Assembly (NCBI RefSeq): GCF_047495875.1
Contig: NC_092460.1
Span: 4,149,520-4,213,519 of the forward strand
Direction of reading: 5' to 3'
From: Pithys albifrons albifrons
Taxonomy: Eukaryota > Chordata > Aves > Passeriformes > Thamnophilidae
DNA length: 64,000 bases
The position numbers were made by a program, and so were the translations under genes. The notes under the pieces are model-generated. The model did no database searches, was not told the DNA's origin, and saw only the letters and a list, made by a program, of their open reading frames with translations. This document shows, piece by piece, positions 35,505 to 46,900 of the stretch. Position 1 is the first letter of the stretch; the number at the start of each line of letters is the position of its first letter.

Positions 35505-36115
35505 CGGGGGTCTGCCCTTCGACTCCTCCTGCAGCCCCTCGGCCCCTCCTGCCCTTCGGCTCCTCTTGCAGCCCCTCGGCCCTCCTGCCCCTGGGGCCCT
35601 CCTGCAGCCCCTCGGCCCTCCTGCCCCTGGGGCCCTCCTGCAGCCCCTCGGCCCCTCCTGCCCTGGGGCCCTCCTGCAGCCCCTCGGCCCTCCTGCCCCT
35701 GGGGCCCTCCTGCAGTCCCTCGGCCCCTCCTGCCCTTCGGCTCCTCTTGCAGCCCCTCGGCCCCTTCTGCCCTGGGGCCCTCCTGCAGCCCCTCGGCCCC
35801 TCCTGCCCTTCAGCCCCTCCTGCAGCCCCTCGGCCCCTCCTGCAGCCCCTCGGCCCCTCCTGCCGTTCGGCCCCTTCTGCCCTTCGTTTCCTCCTGCAGC
35901 CCCTGGGGCCCTCCGGCTCCTCCTGCAGCCCCCTGGGCCCCTTCTGCCCTTCGGCTCCCCCTGCTCCTGGGCCCCTTCTGCCGCCCCTCGGCCCCTTCTG
36001 CCCTTCGGCTCCTCCTGCAGCCCCTCGGTCCTCCTGCCCTTCGGCCCCTTCTGCAGCCCCTGGAGCCCTCCTGCCCTTCGGCTACCCCTGCCCCTGGGCC
36101 CCTCCTGCCCGCGGC
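35505..36115. repeat. 0.6-kb GC-rich minisatellite upstream of PPP4R2
   Basis: The array is built of 'cctcctgcagcccctcggcc' followed by variable linkers such as 'ctcctgcccctgggg' or 'cctcctgcccttcggctc', giving a dominant period near 37 bp with shorter variants. The plus strand is C-rich and pyrimidine-biased. Because the units rarely contain stop codons, all plus frames and at least one minus frame stay open (up to about 440 codons). I regard these as non-coding. The array starts about 290 bp upstream of the PPP4R2 ATG and abuts its promoter. Confidence 0.95.
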
Positions 36116-36261
36116 TCATCTCCCTCACTCCTGCTCAGCCACGCAGATCCTAAGGGAGCTCTTGTGCCTTCCTCCCCCCTTAGGCTGAGGGCCACTGTGC
36201 TTCCCTGCCTTCACCATCAAATCGCTGTTTGTGCAGGAACATGCCTGTCTCTCTTTTATTG

Positions 36262-36625
36262 TTCAAGATCCCAAGTTGGAAGGAACCCAAAAGGATCATC
36301 CAGTCCAACTCCTGGCCCTGCACAGACACCCCAACAATCCCACTATGTTCAAAGCCTCCTGGAGCTCTGGCAGCTTTGGGGCTGTGCCCACTGCTCTGGG
36401 GGAGCCTGTTCTGTGCCCACCACCCTCTGGGGGAAGAAGATTTAATTCAAACCTTCCCTGACAGCTCCAGCCATTCCCTCAGGTGCTGTCGCTGGTCACA
36501 GAGCAGAGATTGGAGCTGCAGGCCCTGGTGAGCTCTGCTCTCAGTCTCCTCCAGCCCAACACACAGAGTGCCCTCAGCTGCTCCTCAAGGCCCTTCCACA
36601 TCTTGTGTCCCTCCTCTGGATGCTC
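36262..36625 (-). mobile_element. CR1 LINE 3' fragment, distinct subfamily
   Basis: On the minus strand the order is 'gcatccagaggagggacac', 'ggaagggccttgaggagcag', 'ttgggctggaggagactgag', 'ctccaggaggctttgaacat', 'ttggactggatgatcctttt' and 'gggttccttccaacttggga'. This is a CR1 3' region of another subfamily than the intron copies. The 5' border is uncertain and may reach about 36800. Confidence 0.9.
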
Positions 36626-39493
36626 TCTATTACCCAAGGCCATCTAAGGATGCTTTTCCCACCTCTCCCACCCTTCAGGCCTGGCCTGGGATTCTCCCCT
36701 GGCCCACCCTGTGCCAGCACTCGGTTCCAAGGCAAAGGATGTGGAGCCCAGGCAGAATTGTCACTCCTTCCTGGACAAGGTCCCCAGGAGAGGCAAAGAG
36801 CAGCCAAGATACTGTAGCCCAGACCTCTCAACTCACTGGAAAAGATTTCACAGCAAATCATTTTTAGCTTCTGTTTTCAAAGGTGAAACATTTAAATATA
36901 ATCCTAGAATACAGAAAGCTTGTGGGTAGTTTCATCATCAATTTGTTGTGTGATCTCAGGCAAAGGGGTGAGGCAATCACACCTCAGCTTCTTCATTAAT
37001 GACACAGAAATGGTAATTACTGCTCATAAGGTATTTGACACACCTTGTAATAACAACATACACAGAGAGGACGATTCCATTTTGTGTCAGTTCCCAACCT
37101 GCTTATATTCATTGAGATCCAACAATGAGAAAAATCACCTTGTTAGGGAAGATGTGGTGCTTTAAACATTTAACTAAAGAACAATGTGATACTGTTTTAC
37201 AATCCAGATTTTGGTTTTCTTCTTGCACTAAACTCACACAAAGCCCCATTCATATTTACATTTTAGATTTCTTCTAACTGTCTGCAAAACATGTATTTTG
37301 AGAGTGGTAAGACTGTCCAACCCCTGGGCATGGATCAATAATTTAAATGATAGGGGGTACAGGAGCAGCAGATACTTCTGCTCTCAGTAATGCAGCTTAA
37401 ATTAGTTATCCAGAGGTCCCTGACCCAACCTGATTTAAAGCAGTTTCATTCATTGATGTGTGACAGCAATTTGTAAGGTATTTCCACCCACTTTGAACCA
37501 AAATTGATTGTTGTGCTTTGAAAAAATCTGTAGCAATTCAATATAGCATCAAGCAGCAGAATCCAGTGAGAACAATAAGAAAATGAGAACAATTATGTTT
37601 CGAGTCCCCCTTAGGTCTCCAGAAAACACTGTACATCGATACACATCAAAGGATTTACAAAGGGAGTGCAAGGATTTTGTCTGGTTTGGGTTTAATTTAT
37701 AGCTGCAGAAACTCGAGTATGGTACAATCAAATGACCCTAAAAATTGTGTCTCTGTTTTCCATTCAGAATGGAAGTTTTTTTGTTTTTTCTTTGAAGTGT
37801 ATCACAGCCACTTGGAGACAAATGATGTTCCTCCTCTAAAAATTGACTAAAAATCTTTACTATACTTCAAAAAAATCTGGAAGACTTGGGAGTATTGAAA
37901 GATCCAAACGGCTCACATGCAGTGCCTTAAAAAGAGGCCAAAACCAGAAAAATGGTATTTGTGGGAGTTGGTGTTTATTTTGAAAAACTACCCACAGGAA
38001 CAAGGAACAGCTGGATGTGATAAACATTCCTGGCTTTACCTGGGTCAGCCCCTGCCTCCTGCACTGACACACATCTGTTTTTCAAGGTGTGCACCCCAAG
38101 AAGGCACCTGCTTTGCACAGTTCTAACCCCCACAGCAGGGAATTAACCTATTCCAGAGGGATTCAGGAAAGATGTTTGCAAGAATAGGTCTAAAAAAAGG
38201 AGATGTACCATTTCTGCATCATTATTTCAGCATTACAAAATATTTCAGTTCTAAGACACTGTTCCACATTTTAGGACTCTACTGTAGTTTTCACAAAGTA
38301 ACAGCAGCAATTAAGGTACTTTTATAGAAACGTAAAAGTCAACAGAAAATATTTTACCTTGAAAGAAAACATTAACAAAGTGCTTTGTTCATCTTCAATG
38401 CTGATTCCCATTTGGGTGTTTTGTCTCCATTTTCATTTCAAAGGAAGTGTTGACAGTTTGGTTTTCATTCCAGTCCAGAATGAAAGCAAAATTTCCAACG
38501 GGAGGTGCAGCCTGTAGGGATCCCAGAGCAGACAGTACTTGCCTCCAGCAATGGGGGAATGTTTCCAGCCTCCAGAAGGACTATCCATGTATCTGTCCCA
38601 TCCCATCCCACCTCTGGAGGGGAGCTCAGCGTTTGTATTTGACTGTGCCTGACAGAGAGGAGAAAAACATTCCCTGACAGTTGGCTCTGACAGTTGATGA
38701 AGTGTCCAGATCTATCCTAGTTATTATAGTCTCACATTTTTTTCAGTTCACTGTACTTTATTCCCAGCTTGGAAAAACTCTCTTCTCCCCACATCATTAC
38801 TGCCTGGAATGACATTTCCAGGTGGAAACCCTTGGATCACTGACCAGTGTGATGGTGGAAGGTGTAACACAATCAGCCAGACCAGAACGACGTCAGCACT
38901 GGGCAACTGGTTTGGCTGAACAGGCAGCCCGGGCAGGAGCTGCTGTCACACAGAGGTGTCACACCAGAAAAACACGAGGAGGGAAGGGAAATGATGCTAA
39001 ATGAGCAAAAGATAACAGAGAAATAGTGAAGAGTAAAAGGTAAAACTTCAGTTTCCTTTGAGACCAGGTTTTGATCTACATCCACCATAATACAACTGGA
39101 GCTGCAGCATGATACATGAGCACTGTGGGGAAAGGTAAATGTATTTGTCTCTTTATATCCAGTATCATCCTCTCTCACTACAGTAAAATTGTAAAAGAGG
39201 AACATTTATCTCTGTTCCATGCTGTCATACCCTGTATACATATGCTGTAACATCACTTCTAAACTCCATCCCAACCAGACCCAGCACACACAAAATCCTG
39301 TACTTAAAAGAAAACTAGCAAATTACAGAATTGCTTAAATTTCATTTATTTGTACTGTAAGCCAAAGGAGCCCCCTCAAGCCAGAAATGCTCCCTCGGGG
39401 CTATGGCAGTCAGTGCACTTGTCAAAAGAACACATACAGGCAGTTCAGTGATAGAGAAAAGGCACATTTTTACACACACACACTCATGTTGTG

Positions 39494-39526
<33 letters not shown>

Positions 39527-39816
39527 CCTTTCCAGTCTCCACTGTGAGCAAAATGCTGGTGAGCTCTATCCAAGCCCACCTTGTAATACCAGACAAACAG
39601 CACAAACCCCCTCCCCTTACAGAAATGAGGCCATCAAAGGGCACGCTGAAAATGAGCATGGCTTTGGGCTCAGGGGAGGGGCTCAGCAGCTCTTCACAGA
39701 AAGCCCCTGTTTATCTGTCTTGCTCAAGTTCAAGTGGAATACAACAAAGTGAAACCCTGAATGTTTGGTGCTGGTAGGGCAAGGTCTGGGTGACACTCTG
39801 AGCTCTGCTCTGCCCT
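36626..39816. other. Intergenic region between PPP4R2 and GXYLT2
   Basis: AT-rich sequence without recognised exons. It holds a (CA)n tract at 39495-39524. A minus-strand AATAAA at 39350-39345 is a possible poly(A) signal for a very long GXYLT2 3'UTR, but I cannot support that from sequence alone. Confidence 0.6.
39472..39526. repeat. (CA)n microsatellite
   Basis: A short 'acacacacac' stretch, a break at 'tcatgttgtgttc', then about 15 uninterrupted CA repeats at 39495-39524. This is a typical dinucleotide microsatellite, likely to vary in length. Confidence 0.97.
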
Positions 39817-40172
39817 CAGGAGCAGGATGGACAGTGCTCTGTGCCTGCAGGGGCAGCATGGACAATGCTCTGTTCACCCAGGAGCAGGATGGACAGTGCT
39901 CTGTGCCTGCAGGGGCAGCATGGACAATGCTCTGTTCACCCAGGAGCAGGATGGACAGTGCTCTGTGCCCCCAGGAGCAGGATGGACAGTGCTCTGTGCC
40001 CCCAGGAGCAGGATGGACAGTGCTCTGTGCCCCCAGGAGCAGGATGGACAGTGCTCTGTGCCCCCAGGAGCAGGATGGACAATGCTCTGTGCCCCCAGGA
40101 GCAGGATGGACAATGCTCTGTCCCCAGGAGCAGGATGGACAGTGCTCCGTCTCCAGAAGCAGCATGGACAGT
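39817..40172. repeat. 31-bp minisatellite, about 11 copies
   Basis: The unit starts 'caggagcaggatggacagtg' and ends 'ctctgtgcccc'. The first four units alternate between two types ('gcaggggcagcatggacaat' and 'caggagcaggatggacagtg'), making a 62-bp higher-order repeat. The following units are near-identical, and the last three are diverged or shortened. A 31-bp period is not a multiple of three, so each frame cycles every 93 bp. All frames tested stay open on both strands, producing spurious Cys/Ser/Gln-rich ORFs of 80-170 codons. Confidence 0.96.
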
Positions 40173-42222
40173 GTCCAGCACTGCTGGGTCAGGCTCAGCT
40201 AATCCAGGCCCAGGCTTGGGGCTGTACCTGCCCTTTCCACCGCAGAGGGAAAGGTGATGCTTTATCTTTGCTGCCAACATATTCCATGTGCTGCACTTTC
40301 TGTTCTTGGAAAGAAAACTCCTTGTTTCCCTTCACATTATGACACCGCTTGAAGTGTTACCTTAGTGAGGGTTTTTACATTGTACCATTGGAAATAACTA
40401 AAATACAGGAGAGGAAGGGGAAATGAGGACATAAAGTCTTTATGAGTATTTACATATCTCATTATTAAGATAAATGAAGGCTAATTAACAAGGAATTAGC
40501 CAGAAGTAGGAAATACAAAATTAATTAAAACTGGTTTCTAAGTAAGATGAATATTACAACCAACTACTGTTAAAACTAAAATATAACATGCTTTTGGAAG
40601 CTGTAATAAAATATAAATTAATAATTCTAACAACAAAACCAAAAATTACATAATTGTTTTAAAACACTTTGGAGAGCTAAAATTATTGCTTTTTTCCTCA
40701 GAAAAAGCCCAGCAGGGGGGAGCCTCCCCATTCTTCCTGCCAGCCGATATTACATTAACAAAAGTCTTCATGTTAAAGCAAATACTTTACGGATTTAATC
40801 GCTGTTGAGAACATAACACATTTCCTAAATAAAATGTAGCACCTCCTGTAATCTCTAACCAGTTCATATGCAATAATGCCTTTGTTTTGTAATGAATTCC
40901 ACTCCTTCCCCCGAATGTGCCCGTGGTTGCAGGTTCTGCTGAATCACAGCTTACACAACCACAGCCTCCCAAACTCCGGAGCCTCAGCACCGGTGCTGCA
41001 ACTGGCTGGGCAGCAAGACTTTGCTCTGCAGCTTTCTGTGGCTTGGAGACACCATGGAAATGAGGAATTCGGCATTCCCAGCAGGCGGCTCCTCCAGCCT
41101 CATCTGACCTGTCGTCAGCTTTACCCTGATACTTGAAAATAAAGACCAAAAAGCAAGCTAATACTTTTTAGAAGCTTTCAGAACTGCTGGCCTAAAGGTT
41201 TCCTTGTCATGTTATCTTAAACTTTTTAAGCCAGCATGCTCAACCTTCCCTTCTCTGCCTTCTGGTTCTGAACTCTTCAATGTTATTTAGGTTACATTTC
41301 AAACTTCTCTCTCTGTAAGTAGAGGTGTACTATTGTTCTTTAAAGTGGCAACTGACACTTTAATAAAAAATCCTATGGAAAGCTGGAACAGCCACGTCTA
41401 CAATTCAGAGCTGCCTCTGTGCTTCCCACATCAGCTTACACTGAGGTGGCAAACACAGCGAGGTAAGAGATGGGAGTCAGAAAGACACTGTTTAATCAAA
41501 CTGGGGGATTACAATTCGCAGCACACAGAGGTGCAAACAACACGCTTCAGCTCCCCTGCTGTGCCTGCGAGGGCTGGCACAGCCACAGAGCAGCACAGAA
41601 CTGCCAGACCAACTGTCCCCTGCTCCGAGCCCCTGTCCCTGTTCTCTGCCAGGCTGTCACACGCCCAGCATGCTCACAAACGTGTCACAGACACTTTCAC
41701 AGTCAGTGTTTGGGAAAGGCTTGTCAGCACTCCATCCCGGGTACAGGCTGCTATATGGCAGCCTGGGATGCCAACACAGCCATGTTTCCTCTCCTCTCAG
41801 GAGCTGCCACACAAGGAGAAAGGAATGTGTGAAATAAAAGGGTTTTCTCTTTGAGTCTGTGCATCAGTCCTGATTGGATAGAGTAGAATCCTCACAACCG
41901 CAATTCTTCAGAAATCCCATTTTAACCCAGGAAACATATCCTTTCCCTCACACACCCCAAACATTTACCTCTAATAAAGGTATGTTATGTGCACAGGATG
42001 TCAACCTGTGCCAGTTTTCCTTTCATTAGGAGAAAGCTTCATTCTCTCACCCTGCTCACCTCTCCCCTACTTTGCCTGTTAGGCATGAGAGTGAGCAGTT
42101 CCAAGTCATGCCTAATTTTTTTTCTGAACAGACTTGAAAAGTAAGATAATTTTCTCTGCTGCTTTCTTCAAGCATTCGCCTACACACACCCTCAGGGTTA
42201 CACCTAGAAGATGCCCTCTGGT

Positions 42223-42288
42223 AGTCTGCTCTTGGATCACTGCTCTTTAGGAGTGAGTCTGCTCTTGGATCACTGCTCTTTAGGAGTG
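42223..42288. repeat. 33-bp tandem duplication (2 copies)
   Basis: Two copies of a 33-bp unit beginning 'agtctgctcttggatcactg' and ending 'ctctttaggagtg' lie head-to-tail at 42223 and 42256. No difference was seen between copies, which suggests a recent duplication or a variable site. Confidence 0.95.
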
Positions 42289-42488
42289 TCCTCACTTCCA
42301 GTTCCCCAGGGACTGGTCCCAGCACCTTTCAGCTACTGTAGTTTTAATAAGCTCATTGTGTATATCCTTGGATGATGATCATACTTTGGAAAGCTAAGCT
42401 AAATACAGTATTTTAAATAAACATCAAAGCTGTCTCGCATACTCTTTCACTTCAAGGCTATTCATTAAGATCCCAGCATGAACCTCTG

Positions 42489-42652
42489 GACTTCCCCATC
42501 CCTGGAAGTGTCCAAGGCCACGTTGGACAGAGTCTGGAACAACCTGGGACAGTGGAAGATGCCCCTGCCCGTGGAAGGAGGTTTGGAACAAGGTGTTCTT
42601 CTGAGGTCTCTTCCAACCCAAACCATTCCAGGATTCTGTGATTCTATGATTC
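42489..42652 (+). mobile_element. CR1 LINE 3' fragment
   Basis: 'acttccccatccctggaagt', 'gtccaaggccacgttggaca', 'gcccctgcccgtggaagga', 'ttcttctgaggtctcttcca' and the tail 'gattctgtgattctatgatt' form a complete CR1 3' terminus on the plus strand. It is 5'-truncated and antisense to GXYLT2, about 1.1 kb below its stop codon. Confidence 0.94.
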
Positions 42653-43735
42653 CAGAAGAGGAAATGCCAGGCAGAAATACATTTCCATGCCCCAGGTTTC
42701 TGGCAAAGGAGGAGAGGGCAGTCAGAGGCAAAACTGACCATGTCCCAAGGCAGGGATGGATGTAAGGATGGCTGTTGGTGCAATACCAGTAAATAGCACT
42801 TCTGGAGGCAAATGGACCAGTAGTACCTGGGTTTGTCCTCTTCATTAACAATATTCTTGGACTGTGCCTAATGAAATTCTCATACCAAGCTGGAGAATAC
42901 ATTCCTAACCTGTGAGGGACTGGAGGGGCAGGACCATGACTGTATTCTGTGTCTGAAAGGATCCTCCTGCTCTTCTCTATCAGCTGAAGAAGTGCCACAG
43001 CTTCCACCTCTCCTTCTTGTAGATGCTTGTCTTATGCGTTCAGTATTTTCCTTCTAATTCCTCTTGAGGAGCCCTCACAAAACTCCTGAAGACCAGATGA
43101 CAATTGCTAAACAAAAAGTGCTGTAAAACACAAAGGAAATGGGCACTTCTCTTCCCTAATCTTTTTAAGTACATGAAATCTCAGGTCCTACACATGGAGA
43201 ACAGCAGGTAAAACACCTTCAGACAGAAGTGCCCTTTTAAGCAAATACTTTCCCTTTACTGTAGTACATTTTAACTCATCCTATCACAAGAGTGATCTTT
43301 TCTGTAATTCAGAATTCTCAGGACACTCAAGAATATTTGCCCCATCATTTCAAGAGTCTCCATCATACAAAGCTCCAATCATCATTTTTCTGTCAAGCCT
43401 CAGAGCAGCACAAGCTTTTCCACAATTCCAGGGAAGTTACAGGAATACAGCTGTACTGAAATACCCAAAGTAAATGCAAATTAAAGTGAGAATCATCACC
43501 TCTCCCTGTTGCAATAAAGAGTAAATGTAGGAAGAGAAAAAAAGGCCCAAGAAATAATCATTTAGGCAGCCTTCTAGGATTTCCTGCTTTTTGTAATTTC
43601 AGGGGTTATTAGGAAATTGAATATGGAAACATTTCAATCCCGAGTTTCAGGAAAGGAGTTCATATTCTTCATTTATATCCTTCATGAGATGGAGTGCAAG
43701 AATTAAAAGCTCTGTAAAAATAGAGCTACAGTCAG

Positions 43736-43918
43736 TCAGTATCTATGGTTGGCCCCCAGGTAGACAATGACACGATTTTCATACACCTTCTTCATAGTTT
43801 TCTCAATTTGCTTCAAAAATACTTGTGGAATCCTCCCACATAAAGTGTGCACTGTATCCAGAAATTTTGACTGCAGAGGGTAGTACAAGGACTGGAAGAG
43901 ATTGTCTTCAAATGGAAA
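43736..43918 (-). CDS. GXYLT2: GXYLT2 coding exon 7 (last), with stop codon
   Basis: Residues 348-407. It starts '[20 protein letters not shown]' after the acceptor 'ttctttag' in phase 0, continues '[20 protein letters not shown]' and ends '[14 protein letters not shown]' with TGA at 43738-43736. The C-terminal few residues differ from human, which is normal for this end. Confidence 0.95.
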   Translation of the reverse strand, partial: FPFEDNLFQSLYYPLQSKFLDTVHTLCGRIPQVFLKQIEKTMKKVYENRVIVYLGANHRY

Positions 43919-46900
43919 CTAAAGAAAAGGAAAAGAAATTAATTATTAGTTTTCACTAATTGTGAAATGGTATTTTAGAAGGTTCTGTAAGAGAAAACCT
44001 TCTATGGGTAGGGAATTACTTGTCCCTCACCTGCCCAAAGTGTCATATCCCCAAACCCATCACTTCAAACCCTCCCTGCTTGGGAGCACCTGCTTTCAGA
44101 GGAGTCTGTCTGGGCATATTCCCTGAAACAGCCAATTCCCACAAACTGCACTTCCAGAGTGGGCATTTGCAGGAATTTCACTGACATAGGGACACTGTAA
44201 GGAAACAGGTGTTTTGGAGAGCAGGGATGGACACACACAGCACTCCAGGTGGACACAAGAACCTGTGTCTGTGCTCAAGCTTCTGCCTTCCGTATTTCTG
44301 GAGGCTCGAGGTGCTCAGGGAGGACAAGCTGGCAATGGATGTTTGTGGACCAGGGCTGCAGCCCCAGCAGGAAGAACACCATTCCAAAACTTTTTTCCTA
44401 CCTTCAGTATTATAAAAAAGCAATTTCTCAGCCTTTTTGATTAGAATACAAAGAATACAAATACTATAATACAAAGAAGGAATGTTTGAACCACCTCAAA
44501 TATGTGAGATGCCAAAGCAATTGTGTTCCTTTGTGTCTGACGAGTTTACATCAAACACAACTACACTCAGCCTGATCCGCTGGAAGAGCAATCCCAATGG
44601 AGCAGGAATCTGAAGTACAAGGACTCACATCACGGATCACTTCGTAGAGGGCCTTGAAGGTGGGCTGCTTGTCATCGTGGTAGACCCCTCTGTTCCCATG
44701 CAGGATGGACACCCCCTCCTCCTCCGCCCCTCTGCAGTTGCTGCCGTACATGCAGTGGTCGGGTCGGTAGTTCCACTGGCAGGGGAACACATAGAGACAC
44801 TCTGCCCACGTCAGGCAGGGGAGAAGGAAGGAAAAAAGACATGTCAAGCCAGAGTTTGAACAAATTAAACCATGTTTCTGTGAAAAGCTGGGACTGATGA
44901 TCAGGAAGTGTCCAGTTATTTCTGCAATTATCCCAAGCTCGACAGAGATGCTTCTATCCCTCGGGATGACTGCACACACCTCAGATGTTGGTCCTGGGCC
45001 AACAGACAAGGCAACACAAAGTCTGGGAGCAAATACAACTCAAGAGAGCCCTTTACAGAGCTGAAAGTGGCAGAATCAAACCCAGTGAGTACACACCATG
45101 TGGCACTATCCAGTGTCCTCTGCCATAGGAGGCAGTTTCTGGAGTGACAGAAAGGACCACTAGGGAAGCACACTCAGCAGTGAGGGTTGCTAAAAATCCT
45201 ACTCCTTTGGAGACAGCATGGGAAAACATGCAGAGTCCATGCAGTGTCTGCTGCTGAAGCTGCCACAGAGGCCACAACAGTTTGTTACACAGCAGAGCAT
45301 AAGGGCTGGTGTATTTTACCCACAGCCCTCCTAAGAGCCATCACCCATTAATTTCACAGGTCTGGGTTACTTAAAGATAAGCCAAATTTCTCAGAAGGGC
45401 TCATAACTCCCTTTCTCCTACTGATTTTTTCAAACTCTCTCTGCACACAGAACTCACAATCTACTTATCATAAATCACGCCAGTCCCTGAGACCTTTCTG
45501 CCTCGGCACTGGAGAACAATGAATCATGTCTGGTGCCAGCAGGTCATGGCACGAGTGCTGAAGATCGAATTCTTCACTTGGCCTTTCCCAGCTTCCCAGG
45601 ACGCCTGCAGCTGGTCCCATGTCATTCTTGAAGAGTAGGAGAAAAAATTTCTGAACAATTTCTTTGCTTAAGGCCTCTCTAGCAGGAGAGTTCTCCAGAA
45701 AGGTAGAACAGCCTTCAGAGATGGGGAAAGGGAGCAGCTCCTCAGGCCCCAGGTAACACAGCTCTGTGTGGTTTTAACTTGCATCTGTACAAAGCCATCT
45801 GCAGCATCCTGGCCAATTCCTGCCCAGGCCAGTCTCGGTAACCCAGAATTTGAAACCTCAGAAAGTCCAGTTTTCTGCGTTAACTGTATCCAGTTCTTCT
45901 ATTTTCTTTTCTTGAGCAGTCTGATGTTATGTAATTCACAAAAAAATATTTACCAGATACAAGGAAAGGACTGTGGTGCAGAGGAATCCCAACATGTGGC
46001 TTTGATAGAGAACACTCATCACAAAATCAGGATATTTTTGCAATCTTTGGGTTTTGCTGCACACTTCTGTTAGCAGCCTGAGTTTAGCTTCACAACTAAT
46101 TTGGCTTCACCTCTTTTTTTTCCCCCCAGGAGACTCTATTCCCATAACATTAATTTCTTTTGGAAATTAATCCCCATTGTATTTTTCCCTAGGTCTGAGG
46201 GTAATGTGTAGTGTATCAGGGATGCTGATGTTTCACATCTGTCTGCAGTAAACAGATGTTTGCTTATTGCTTTGCTTCTGCTCACTCCTGTTATTTGCCT
46301 GGTTTTGCATATACCCAATTACCCACCCTGTGACTCCTTAGACAAGAAAAAAGGGAACAGAATAAATAAACTTAAATCAAAACTTGTTTTGTTTTTCAGA
46401 TCATTTGAGGAAATACAAGATCACACAGGAAAACAGGAAAAGCAGGGAGAATGGATACTCAGCATCCATTCAGAGCATGAAATAAGGTTCTCAGCTTGGG
46501 AATAGGTACCATGCTCCAGTGTTTTAATCCCTGCATTTCTCACCAGCAGGGAATCTCTGCCACCATCCTGGTGCCTGCTGAGACTGATCACTCTGCTCAG
46601 AGCCTGAAGCATCTTCCTCCAGCAGTAACTTCTAGTGAAGGAGCAGAAGCAGGGAGGGCAGCAGTTTCAGACAAGATATTCCCCTGGCTGTGTCCACTTT
46701 CTGTCTGTATTAGCTTTGTTACTCATTTGCTAAGTACCAGAAGTCAACCAAATTACAGAAAAACAGGGCATAGCTTTGGAGAAAGTTTGGCAATTTCACA
46801 GTCAGATTAACATCTGAAACAAAAACATTTTTCCAGCTACACCCTGGTCCTTAAGCACAATGCAACCTGAACCTCATTCCTTAAGCACAATGCAACCTGA

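Larger units (their letters stand above)
34600..35520 (-). promoter_or_regulatory. CpG-island promoter of PPP4R2
   Basis: The stretch is very GC- and CpG-rich and surrounds exon 1 (ATG 35216). Upstream of the ATG on the plus coordinate axis are a YY1-like 'caacatggcgcc' (35319-35330), a CCAAT box (35400-35404) and several 'ggggcgg' GC boxes between 35380 and 35475. No TATA box was seen. This fits a housekeeping promoter with dispersed start sites. The exact TSS cannot be placed from sequence alone. Confidence 0.7.
40173..43735 (-). other. Downstream of the GXYLT2 stop: 3'UTR and intergenic
   Basis: The first part below 43736 should be GXYLT2 3'UTR, but I see no well-formed AATAAA with a downstream GU-rich element near the stop, so its end is undetermined. 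The region contains a CR1 (42489-42652) and a 33-bp direct duplication (42223-42288). Frames at 41333-41854 have no recognised domain. Confidence 0.5.

Noticed and set aside
34834..36445. Very long plus-strand open frames (up to about 440 codons)
   Set aside because: They follow the minisatellite at 35505-36115 and the CpG island. All frames are open because the units lack stop codons, the peptides are low-complexity and no domain is seen.
39817..40172. CRISPR array
   Set aside because: A 31-bp period with no unique spacers; it is a minisatellite.
39683..40342. Cys-rich repeat ORFs on both strands
   Set aside because: They are produced by the 31-bp tandem array. The same peptide motifs recur in every frame, which is the mark of a repeat whose period is not a multiple of three.
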